Shown here in pieces: positions 17,983 to 25,137 of a stretch of DNA of 64,000 nucleotides (the first letter of the stretch is position 1; each line of letters opens with the position of its first letter). A program made the position numbers and the translations under genes. Under the pieces are notes generated by a model. It did no database searches and had not been told where the DNA came from. It saw nothing but the letters and a program-made list of their open reading frames with translations. The stretch comes from Sphingopyxis sp. 113P3 (GTDB taxonomy: Bacteria > Pseudomonadota > Alphaproteobacteria > Sphingomonadales > Sphingomonadaceae), in contig NZ_CP009452.1 of NCBI RefSeq assembly GCF_001278035.1, positions 3,195,501 to 3,259,500 of the forward strand. The letters are read 5' to 3'.

Positions 17983-19079
17983 TGCACCAGTTCCACTTCT
18001 TCCCCTCGCGTACGATGGCGCTCTACATGGGGCGGCTTTTCTTCGTGCGCACCTTTGCGATCCTCTTTGCGCTCGTCATCATTCTCCAGACGCTCGATCT
18101 GCTCGGCGAGAGCGGCAAGATCCTTGCCGTCGCCGGCAATGGCGACGCCGAGGTGTGGCGCTATGTCGGCCTTCGCATCCCACAGATCATCGAGACCTTC
18201 CTGCCCTTTTCGGTGCTGCTCGGCACGATCCTGACGCTGATCACGCTCAACCAGAACAGCGAGGTCATCGCGATGAAAGCGGCTGGGATGTCGGCGCATC
18301 AGGTGCTGGCGCCGCTGTTTCTCGCCGCGCTGCTCGTTGCTGCGATCAGTTTCGGCTTCAACGAACGCATCGTCGCGCGCGCGACCGGCGCGCTCAGCGC
18401 CTGGCAGAAGGTTGAATATGCGCAGGTCCCGCGCGACAGCGGGCTGCGCTCGAACATCTGGGTGCGCGAGGGCGACGACCTGATCAACGCGCAGACGGTC
18501 GAGACCAGCGGGCCATCGATCGTGCTTCGCGGGGTCAAGATCTATGAACGCTCGGGCGGGGTCCTGTCCTCGATCCTCTCCGCCGACAGCGGCCGCGCGG
18601 TCGAGGGCGGCTGGGAACTGGCGGGCGCGAAGCGCTTCCTGCGCCGCTCGGGCACGGTCGAGGATCTCGGCACCATCATCGCGGCCAAGGGCGTGCGCCC
18701 CGACCAGTTCACGCTTGCGCAGGTCGATGGCGACGAGCTTCCCTTTCTCCAGCTCAGGAGCGCGATCGATGACCTCGAGGCCGCGGGACGCCCCGTCGAC
18801 GCGCTCAAGGGCGTCTTGTGGCACAAGATTTCGGGACCGCTATCGGCGATCCTGATGCCGCTCCTCGGCGCGGTCGCCGCCTTCGGTCTTGCGCGCTCGG
18901 GCAAATTGTTCGTGCGCGCGATCCTCGGCATGGCGCTCGGATTTGCCTATTTCGTTGCCGACAATTTCGCGCTCGCGATGGGCGACCTCGGCGCCTATTC
19001 GCCCTTTCTCGCGGCCTGGGGACCGTTCATCCTCTTTGCGCTGATCGGCGAGATGATCTTGATCAGAACCGAGGAATAG
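17982..19079 (+). CDS. lptG: LPS export ABC transporter permease LptG
   Basis: This is the partner permease of LptF, 365 residues, with the same plan of N-terminal helices, periplasmic domain and C-terminal helices. The coupling segment NSEVIAMKAAGMSAHQVLAP is typical. The ATG overlaps the lptF TGA (TGATG), indicating translational coupling, so the longer upstream frame is not used. lptB, lptC and lptA are not in the window. Its position beside the ceramide genes is notable because both supply outer-membrane lipid, but I infer no direct interaction. Confidence 0.95.
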   Translation: MHQFHFFPSRTMALYMGRLFFVRTFAILFALVIILQTLDLLGESGKILAVAGNGDAEVWRYVGLRIPQIIETFLPFSVLLGTILTLITLNQNSEVIAMKAAGMSAHQVLAPLFLAALLVAAISFGFNERIVARATGALSAWQKVEYAQVPRDSGLRSNIWVREGDDLINAQTVETSGPSIVLRGVKIYERSGGVLSSILSADSGRAVEGGWELAGAKRFLRRSGTVEDLGTIIAAKGVRPDQFTLAQVDGDELPFLQLRSAIDDLEAAGRPVDALKGVLWHKISGPLSAILMPLLGAVAAFGLARSGKLFVRAILGMALGFAYFVADNFALAMGDLGAYSPFLAAWGPFILFALIGEMILIRTEE

Positions 19080-19091
19080 GCGTTTCGGCGA

Positions 19092-19367
19092 ATGGATCCC
19101 GACCCGTCTGCCCGGAGCGTTCCCTCGGCCACAGCCGAGCGCTTGCTCTTTGCCATCTGGGGGGCGGCATCGTTAGGCTCGATCATCATCTTTGGATTGA
19201 TGATGCTACGTCACCCGGACGCAACGCGGCTGATCCTCGACTTCGCGGATTTTGCATTGATCTGGTGCGGATTGTTCGGGGTTGCAGGATTTCTGCTGCG
19301 GAGAAGGCGGCTCAAGCGCGTCGCCGCGCGAGAAAAGTTTATCGATTCGCTCGCCAATCCGCCCTGA
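19092..19367 (+). CDS. Small two-helix membrane protein, function unknown
   Basis: This 91-residue ORF starts 12 bp after lptG on the same strand. It has two hydrophobic segments (about 20-41 and 48-67), the second followed by an arginine-rich stretch (LLRRRRLKR) that should anchor the C terminus inside. I do not recognise a family. The spacing and strand suggest a last gene of the lptFG operon, but coding status rests only on the ORF and its membrane-protein-like composition. Confidence 0.45.
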   Translation: MDPDPSARSVPSATAERLLFAIWGAASLGSIIIFGLMMLRHPDATRLILDFADFALIWCGLFGVAGFLLRRRRLKRVAAREKFIDSLANPP

Positions 19368-19397
19368 GCATCTGCTCTGACCCCAGTTCGGGATAGT

Positions 19398-20495
19398 TCA
19401 GACCGCCCTGCCCCGCGCCGACCCCGCAACCAGCTTTGCGACCAGCCCTGGCAGACCCTTGTAATTCGCCTTGTGATACTGCGAATCCTCGGGCAGCGCG
19501 TCCTTCAGGCGGCGGTGTGCTTCGGGCAGCGCGTGATAGGGAACGCCCGGCAGCAAATGGTGGAGCGCGTGATAGCGCAGCCCCACCGGCGCCCAAAGCT
19601 CGGGAAGCAGCCCCGGCGGCGGCACGTTGACGCTGTCGAGGAACTGGGCGGTCACGGTGAGCACTTCGCCGTCATTCTCCCACAGATGCGCCACAAGGGT
19701 ACGGATCTGGTTAAGGACGATGCTCGCCGAGGCAATGCCGCCGAAGATCAGCAGCGCGCGCAGCGGCACCCAGCCGAAAAGGGCCGCGGCGACAAGCAAG
19801 GTCGACCAGGCCCAGGCGCCGCCCTCCTGCCATGCCCATTGGCGGCGGAACGCGCCCTCGGGCGGCCTGCGGCGGAACAGCGGGTTGATGATCAGTCCCG
19901 AATAACGCTCCATCACGATCCGCCGCAGCGGCGGGATCAGGAAGGAAAGCGGGGTCAGGACCGCATAACGGAAGACAAGTGCGAGCGGCGCAAAGGCGGC
20001 CGCAACGACGAACAGCGGCACCGTCCACGGCTTCATCAGCGCGAGCGGCAGATATTCAGGGTCTTCGACCGTGCCGTACTTCGTGCGATTGTGGTGCAGG
20101 CTGTGAATGCCCTCATACATGAAGGAGGGTATGAGGAGCGGGACGCCGATGAGGATGTTCCACCAGAGCCGAAAACCCGGAAGCGCATTCTTGCGGATAT
20201 GGGTAATCTCGTGAATGAAGCTGCCCGCGCGATAAAGCGCGAGCACTGCCACCAGCGCGGCAGCGAGCATCCACGGCGTGGAGGGCGCAAGGATCGCCGC
20301 GGCAACGCCGGCATAGCCAACGAAGGCCGAGGCCAGGAAATCGGCCCAATAGACGCGCGCGCTCGGCGCAACGAGATCGCGCGTGAGCTCCGACGCCGCG
20401 CGGATCATCGCCATATCGTCGGCGATTGCCGACTTGGGAAGCGGCGCCGCGGGCGCGGCCGAAGGCCGGTCAGCAAAGGTGTTCGTTGCAAACAT
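19398..20495 (-). CDS. Membrane fatty acid desaturase/hydroxylase family protein
   Basis: The 365-residue integral membrane di-iron enzyme has the three histidine boxes HEITH (about 100), HSLHH (about 140) and HALHH (about 315), with four or more membrane spans between. The family introduces double bonds or hydroxyls into acyl or sphingoid chains. The substrate is not readable from sequence. The start at 20495 was chosen over a 29-codon extension without similarity. It is divergent from a GNAT-fold acyltransferase and about 7 kb from serine palmitoyltransferase, so modification of ceramide chains is a reasonable hypothesis. Confidence 0.88.
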   Translation of the reverse strand: MFATNTFADRPSAAPAAPLPKSAIADDMAMIRAASELTRDLVAPSARVYWADFLASAFVGYAGVAAAILAPSTPWMLAAALVAVLALYRAGSFIHEITHIRKNALPGFRLWWNILIGVPLLIPSFMYEGIHSLHHNRTKYGTVEDPEYLPLALMKPWTVPLFVVAAAFAPLALVFRYAVLTPLSFLIPPLRRIVMERYSGLIINPLFRRRPPEGAFRRQWAWQEGGAWAWSTLLVAAALFGWVPLRALLIFGGIASASIVLNQIRTLVAHLWENDGEVLTVTAQFLDSVNVPPPGLLPELWAPVGLRYHALHHLLPGVPYHALPEAHRRLKDALPEDSQYHKANYKGLPGLVAKLVAGSARGRAV

Positions 20496-20614
20496 ATCGG
20501 GATCTTCACCATGATTTCGTGGCAGCAAAATGGCCAAATGCGGGTCGCCAGCGCCGCAGCTATGCCCTAATGCGTCGCCCATAAAGATAGGAAGTCCAGT
20601 TCAGGAAACCAGCC

Positions 20615-21784
20615 ATGGCCTCGCACACCCCTGGTCCGATCACCATCCTGCCCGTCCAGACCAAGGCCGACACGCGCGAGTTCGTCGAGCTCGCCTACCG
20701 CCTCAACCGCGGCGATCCCGCGTGGGTGCCGCCCTTGAAGGGCGAGGTTTATGGCCTCCTCACCCCCGGCAAGAACCCCTGGTTCGAACATGGCAAGGCG
20801 CAGCTCTTTCTCGCCCGGCGCGACGGGCGGACGGTCGGACGCATTTCGGCGCATATCGACGCCCTTGCTCTCGCCCAGCCCGCGGAACAGGGCATGGGGC
20901 CCGGCACCGGCAACTGGGGTTTGCTTGAGGCCGAGGATGGCGAGACCGCCGCCGCGCTGCTTGCCGCGGCCGAGGACTGGCTGCGCGGGCAAGGCATGAA
21001 GCGGTCGCTCGGCCCCCTCTCGATCTCGATCTGGGATGAGCCTGGACTTCTTGTCGAGGGGTTCGAGACTCCGCCGACGATCATGCTTGGTCATAACAGC
21101 CCGCTCTACCGCGCATGGGTCGAAGCGGCGGGCTACCGGCCCGCGAAGCGGCTGATCAATTATTCGGTGGCGATCACCGAGGGCTTCCCCCCGATCGTCA
21201 ATCGCATCGTCGCGGCGGGCGAGAAAAATGAGCGCATCCGCATCCGCCGCGTCGACAAGAGCCGCTTCGACGCCGAAGCCAGGTTGATCCTTGGCATATT
21301 GAACGACGCCTGGTCGGACAATTGGGGCTTCGTCCCGCTGACCGACAGCGAAGTCGCCTATGTCGGCAAGAAACTCAAACCCCTCGTGTTCGGGGATCTG
21401 ATCCGCGTCGCAGAGGTCGACGGCGAACCCGTCGCCTTCATGATCGTGCTTCCCAACATCAACGAGTTGCTGATCGACATGGAGGGCTCGCTCCTCCCCT
21501 TCGGCTGGGCGCGGCTCCTCTGGTGGCTCCGAAAGCCGAAGAGCCGCGTGCTGCGCGTACCCTTGATGGGCGTGGTCAAGCGATTGCAGAACAGCCGCAT
21601 GGCAAGCACGCTTGCCTTCATGATGATCGAATATATTCGCCGCGACGGCGTGGCCCATTATGGCGCCCAGCAGGGCGACATCGGCTGGGTTCTCGACGAC
21701 AATCAGGGGATGATCGCGGTGGCCAATGCGATCGAGGCGAGCGAGAATCGCGTCTATCAGATCTACGACAAGCCGCTCGACTGA
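20615..21784 (+). CDS. GNAT-fold acyltransferase-like protein (YghO-like; candidate ceramide N-acyltransferase)
   Basis: The 389-residue protein belongs to the family with the N-terminal signature NPWFEHGKAQLFLARRDGR and VGRISAHID, a duplicated GNAT-like architecture I associate with E. coli YghO-like proteins, often annotated simply as N-acetyltransferase. From memory the bacterial ceramide synthase of Caulobacter is also an acyltransferase of unusual GNAT-like type encoded near serine palmitoyltransferase, which makes this a candidate for N-acylation of the sphingoid base. That link is inference. It is divergent from the desaturase, with 119 bp between starts. Confidence 0.6.
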   Translation: MASHTPGPITILPVQTKADTREFVELAYRLNRGDPAWVPPLKGEVYGLLTPGKNPWFEHGKAQLFLARRDGRTVGRISAHIDALALAQPAEQGMGPGTGNWGLLEAEDGETAAALLAAAEDWLRGQGMKRSLGPLSISIWDEPGLLVEGFETPPTIMLGHNSPLYRAWVEAAGYRPAKRLINYSVAITEGFPPIVNRIVAAGEKNERIRIRRVDKSRFDAEARLILGILNDAWSDNWGFVPLTDSEVAYVGKKLKPLVFGDLIRVAEVDGEPVAFMIVLPNINELLIDMEGSLLPFGWARLLWWLRKPKSRVLRVPLMGVVKRLQNSRMASTLAFMMIEYIRRDGVAHYGAQQGDIGWVLDDNQGMIAVANAIEASENRVYQIYDKPLD

Positions 21785-21817
21785 GCGCGCGCCACGCGCA
21801 CCGAAGCCAGCATGGCC

Positions 21818-22588
21818 TCAGCGCAGTACCGCCCAGGTCGGCGCATGATCGCTCGCTTTTTCGCGGCCGCGGTGGTCCTTGTCGACACCCGCCTCGACCA
21901 GCCGATCGGCCGCCGCAGGGCTCAAGAGCAGATGGTCGATACGAAATCCATGGTCGCGCTGCCAGCCGCCCGCCTGATAGTCCCAGAAGGTCCAGATCCT
22001 CCCCGCGGGGTAGCGGCTGCGGATCGCGTCGGTCCAGCCATCGCCGAGCATCCGGAAATAGGCGTCGCGCGAATCGGGCTGCATCAACGCGTCCTTTGCC
22101 ATCGCGCGCGGATCCCAGACATCGTCGTCGTGCGGGATGACGTTATAGTCGCCGGCGAGGATGGTCGGGATCTCGGCCTTGAGCAGTGCCTTCGCCCGCT
22201 CGCGCAGCCGCTTCATCCAGCGCAGCTTATAGTCGAACTTGGGCCCCGGCTGGGGATTGCCGTTGGGAAGATAGATCGAGGCGATGCGGAGCCCCAGAAC
22301 CTCGGCTTCGAGATAGCGCGACTGCTCGTCCTCCGCCTCGCCGTCAAGACCGCGCCGAATTTCGACCGGCTCGCTGCCCCGCGCGAGGATTGCAACCCCG
22401 TTGAACCCTTTTTGCCCATGATAGAGCATGCCATATCCGGCCGCCTCGATTTCGGCCGTCGGCATGGTCTCATCGCTCGACTTCAGTTCCTGGAGGCAGG
22501 CGACGTCAGGCTGGGTTTCCTCAAGCCATTCGACGAGGCGCGGCATCCGGGCCTTGATGCCGTTGATGTTGAAGGTGGCGATTTTCAT
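21818..22588 (-). CDS. xthA: Exodeoxyribonuclease III
   Basis: This 256-residue EEP-superfamily AP endonuclease/3'-5' exonuclease acts in base-excision repair. Motifs present are MKIATFNINGIKARM, CLQELKS (catalytic Glu), YLPNGNPQPGPKFDYK, GDYNVIPHDDDVWD, RIDHLLLSP and the terminal SDHAPTW with the catalytic His. It starts 39 bp after the erpA stop on the same strand. Confidence 0.95.
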   Translation of the reverse strand: MKIATFNINGIKARMPRLVEWLEETQPDVACLQELKSSDETMPTAEIEAAGYGMLYHGQKGFNGVAILARGSEPVEIRRGLDGEAEDEQSRYLEAEVLGLRIASIYLPNGNPQPGPKFDYKLRWMKRLRERAKALLKAEIPTILAGDYNVIPHDDDVWDPRAMAKDALMQPDSRDAYFRMLGDGWTDAIRSRYPAGRIWTFWDYQAGGWQRDHGFRIDHLLLSPAAADRLVEAGVDKDHRGREKASDHAPTWAVLR

Positions 22589-22627
22589 CGCCTGTCTATG
22601 GCAGGAAGCGTTTCGCCAGGAAAGGCG

Positions 22628-22969
22628 TCAGATCGAGAAGCTCGATCCGCAACCGCAGCCCGAGGCCGCGTTCGGGTTTTCCACCTTGAAGGACGATCCA
22701 CCGAGCGAATCGACAAAATCGACGATGCTGCCGCGCACAAGGTCGATGCTCACGGGGTCGACGACCAGCTTCACCCCGTCGGTCTCGGTGACGATGTCAT
22801 CCGCCTCGATCGTCTCGGCAAGATCGAAACGATAGGTGAAACCTGAACAGCCACCCCCATCGACCGCAAGACGCAGCGCGGGCAAGGCTGCGCCCTTGCG
22901 CTGCGCGATCCAGCGAACGCGGGCGGCGGCGGCGGGCGAGAGGGCGATATCGGAAAGCTGCGTGGCCAT
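22628..22969 (-). CDS. erpA: Iron-sulfur cluster insertion protein ErpA (A-type carrier)
   Basis: This 113-residue A-type carrier passes Fe-S clusters to apo-proteins. The three ligand cysteines are Cys41 in GGGCSGF and Cys105/Cys107 in SGCGCGSSF. The true start is the ATG at 22969 (MATQLSDIALSPAA); the longer frame upstream is a shadow of the M23 peptidase gene. It could equally be named IscA-like, since the sequence alone does not separate ErpA from IscA with certainty. An intrinsic terminator isolates it from the upstream M23 gene. Confidence 0.88.
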   Translation of the reverse strand: MATQLSDIALSPAAAARVRWIAQRKGAALPALRLAVDGGGCSGFTYRFDLAETIEADDIVTETDGVKLVVDPVSIDLVRGSIVDFVDSLGGSSFKVENPNAASGCGCGSSFSI

Positions 22970-23003
22970 GACGGCAAGATAGGGCTTCGTGCGCAAATGA
23001 AAA

Positions 23004-23034
23004 GGGCGCCCCGGCCTCGGGCCGGAGGACGCCC
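23004..23034 (-). terminator. Intrinsic terminator of the M23 peptidase gene
   Basis: The central stem CCGGCC-TCG-GGCCGG (23011-23025) is extended by GGGCG at 23004-23008 pairing with CGCCC at 23030-23034. On the minus strand it is followed by TTTTCATTT. It lies 23 bp past the peptidase stop and 35 bp before the erpA start. Confidence 0.8.
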
Positions 23035-23057
23035 CCTCCTCTCCGACCCTGAAACCC

Positions 23058-23765
23058 TTATTCCTCGGGACCGCCCATCGCGAGCGGCTTGCCGTCGCCC
23101 GAAAGTGCAGCGATCGCCATCGAGTCCGAGCGCACGAAGGGCAACGGGTTGACCGGCGCGCCGTCGATACGGACTTCATAGTGCAAATGATTGCCGGTCG
23201 AACGGCCCGTCGAGCCGACATAACCGATGATTTCGCCCTTCTTCACCTGCTGTCCGGGATGGACAATGTAAGAGGACATGTGACCGTAGCGCGTCTCGAT
23301 CGCATTGCCATGGGCGATCTCTACATAATTTCCATAACCGCCAAGACGCTGGGCGCGGCCAACAATGCCATCGGCGGTCGCATAAATGGGGGTGCCGTGC
23401 GGCGCGGGAATGTCGATGCCATTGTGGCGCGCGACGCGACCCGTAATCGGGTGGGTGCGCATGCCGTAGGAGGAGGATAGCGACATCTGCTCGATCGGGC
23501 GGCGCGAGGGGACCGCAACGCCGATCGAGGCCGTCAGTCCGGTGTCGAGGCGCTTCCACGCCTGGAACACCGCGCGCGCTTCGCCGTCTTCCTTGACCGA
23601 GGGCGCCACGCCGGCGTCGAAGGCCTCATCGTCGGGCTCGTCGGGGACCGGAACGCCCGCTGCGCTCGTTTCGAACGCCTGCGCCGGGGCGGCCATGCCC
23701 ATCGACGCCAGCGCGAAGAAAATCAGCCCAAGATGAAACTTTTGCGTTCGTGTCGCGTTCCGCAC
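23058..23765 (-). CDS. M23 family metallopeptidase (LytM domain), secreted
   Basis: This exported peptidoglycan-hydrolase-type protein has the LytM zinc motifs HNGIDIPAPHGTPIYA (His and Asp ligands) and HLHYEVR (C-terminal HxH), plus YGHMSSYIVHPGQ. It therefore looks catalytically complete. The GTG at 23765 gives a 235-residue protein with a clear signal peptide ending PAQAFE. The 37-codon upstream extension is arginine-rich and unlike a leader. The likely role is endopeptidase cleavage of peptidoglycan cross-links. Confidence 0.88.
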   Translation of the reverse strand: MRNATRTQKFHLGLIFFALASMGMAAPAQAFETSAAGVPVPDEPDDEAFDAGVAPSVKEDGEARAVFQAWKRLDTGLTASIGVAVPSRRPIEQMSLSSSYGMRTHPITGRVARHNGIDIPAPHGTPIYATADGIVGRAQRLGGYGNYVEIAHGNAIETRYGHMSSYIVHPGQQVKKGEIIGYVGSTGRSTGNHLHYEVRIDGAPVNPLPFVRSDSMAIAALSGDGKPLAMGGPEE

Positions 23766-23879
23766 GTATCGACCCCGCTCTTCGCCATGTCGCCGACGGT
23801 ATCTGGTCCCGCCGGTGCCGGTTGTTTGCCTGGATGGGATTATTCCCTGCCCGCGGGAGCCTTGGTGCATGGGCAAAGG

Positions 23880-24671
23880 TTACGAAGCAACTACCGCATA
23901 GTATTCTTGCGTTAAACCGGCGTCCCGGCGCGCCGAGTCGTTGAACGGTGGCTTCAGATTCCCGCGAAAGCGCGATTTTACGAGGCTTTGCCACGTTTCG
24001 ACGGCGTTGAATCCCCTTTCGTCGCACATCCAGCCGAACCAGACTGTGCCCGCGCGCACATGCCGGATTTCGTCCTTGTAAATACGCGATAAAATTCTCG
24101 CCGACGCCTCGTCACCCACGGCACGGAAGCGTTCGACTGTCGCCGGCGTGACATCGAGCCCGCGCGCCTCGAGCACCATTGGAACGATCGCAAGGCGTGC
24201 GAGCGCATCGTCGCTTGTCGCCGCGGCGGCCTCCCAAAGACCCGCGTGTGCGGGGAGCGCACCATAATGGCTGCCGAGCGCGCGCAGGCGCCGGTCGAGC
24301 AGCGCGAAATGCATCGCTTCATCGGCCGCAACGTCAAGCCAGTCGTCGATAAAGGCGCGGGGAAACTGCTCGCCAAACCGCCCCACGAGATCGACCGCAA
24401 GGTCGATCGCGACGAATTCGATATGCGCGAGCGCGTGGAGCATCGCGATGCGGCCGCGCTCCGACCCGCCCTTCCGGCGTCGCGGCATCTGGCTGGGCAA
24501 CAGGAGTTCGGGCGCTGCGGGCCACGCCGGCTGTTCGGGCATTGTGATATCGCAGCGATGATCAAGCTCGCCGCGCCGCCACGCGCGCGCGAGCGCGCGC
24601 GCCGCGCGGCGCTTGGCCGGCGGATCGGGCGTGAGGAGAACCTCCCGGGCCGCTTTGGCGAGCGAGGTCAT
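23880..24671 (-). CDS. DUF455 family ferritin-like protein
   Basis: The 263-residue protein is of the DUF455 family. Its ferritin-like helical bundle is indicated by HIEFVAIDLAVD, DEAMHFALLDRRL and KDEIRHVRAGTVWF, which hold Glu and His residues in the spacing of a di-iron site. The biochemical function is unknown. The start at 24671 is 2 bp after the bcp stop, so the two are co-transcribed. Together with the peroxiredoxin this hints at an oxidant- or iron-related role. Confidence 0.85.
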   Translation of the reverse strand: MTSLAKAAREVLLTPDPPAKRRAARALARAWRRGELDHRCDITMPEQPAWPAAPELLLPSQMPRRRKGGSERGRIAMLHALAHIEFVAIDLAVDLVGRFGEQFPRAFIDDWLDVAADEAMHFALLDRRLRALGSHYGALPAHAGLWEAAAATSDDALARLAIVPMVLEARGLDVTPATVERFRAVGDEASARILSRIYKDEIRHVRAGTVWFGWMCDERGFNAVETWQSLVKSRFRGNLKPPFNDSARRDAGLTQEYYAVVAS

Positions 24672-24672
24672 A

Positions 24673-25137
24673 TCAGAGCGCCTTTGCCGCCTCCAGCACC
24701 GCGTCGGCATGCCCCTTCACGCGCACCTTGCGCCATTCCTTTGCGAGTTTGCCGTCAGGGGCGAACAGGAAGGTCGAACGTTCGATCCCCATGTAGGTGC
24801 GGCCGTAATTCTGCTTCTCGACCCAGGTCCCGAACGCCTCGCAAACCTTGCCGTCCTCATCGGACGCGAGCCGGACGGTCAGCCCATATTTGTCGCGGAA
24901 CTTGCACAGTTTCGCTGGCGCATCGCGCGAGACGGCGAGGACCTGTGCATTGAGATGCGCAAATTCGGGGGCGAGGCGGGTGAAGTCCTGTGCCTCGACA
25001 GTGCAGCCCGGCGTGTCGGCCTTGGGGTAGAAATAAACGACCAGCGGCGCCCCCCTCAGCGCCTTGAGGTCGATCGCGGCGCCGTCGGCATCGCGCAGCG
25101 TCACGGCGGGAATGGCATCGCCAATGGCAAGGGTCAT
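24673..25137 (-). CDS. bcp: Thioredoxin-dependent peroxiredoxin, BCP type
   Basis: This 154-residue peroxiredoxin has the peroxidatic motif FYPKADTPGCTVEAQDF, with the Cys at about residue 46. It reduces hydroperoxides using thioredoxin. The ATG at 25137 has an AGGAG ribosome site and overlaps the glnE TGA as ATGA. The product is cytosolic. The gene lies between glnE and the DUF455 gene in one transcript. Confidence 0.93.
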   Translation of the reverse strand: MTLAIGDAIPAVTLRDADGAAIDLKALRGAPLVVYFYPKADTPGCTVEAQDFTRLAPEFAHLNAQVLAVSRDAPAKLCKFRDKYGLTVRLASDEDGKVCEAFGTWVEKQNYGRTYMGIERSTFLFAPDGKLAKEWRKVRVKGHADAVLEAAKAL

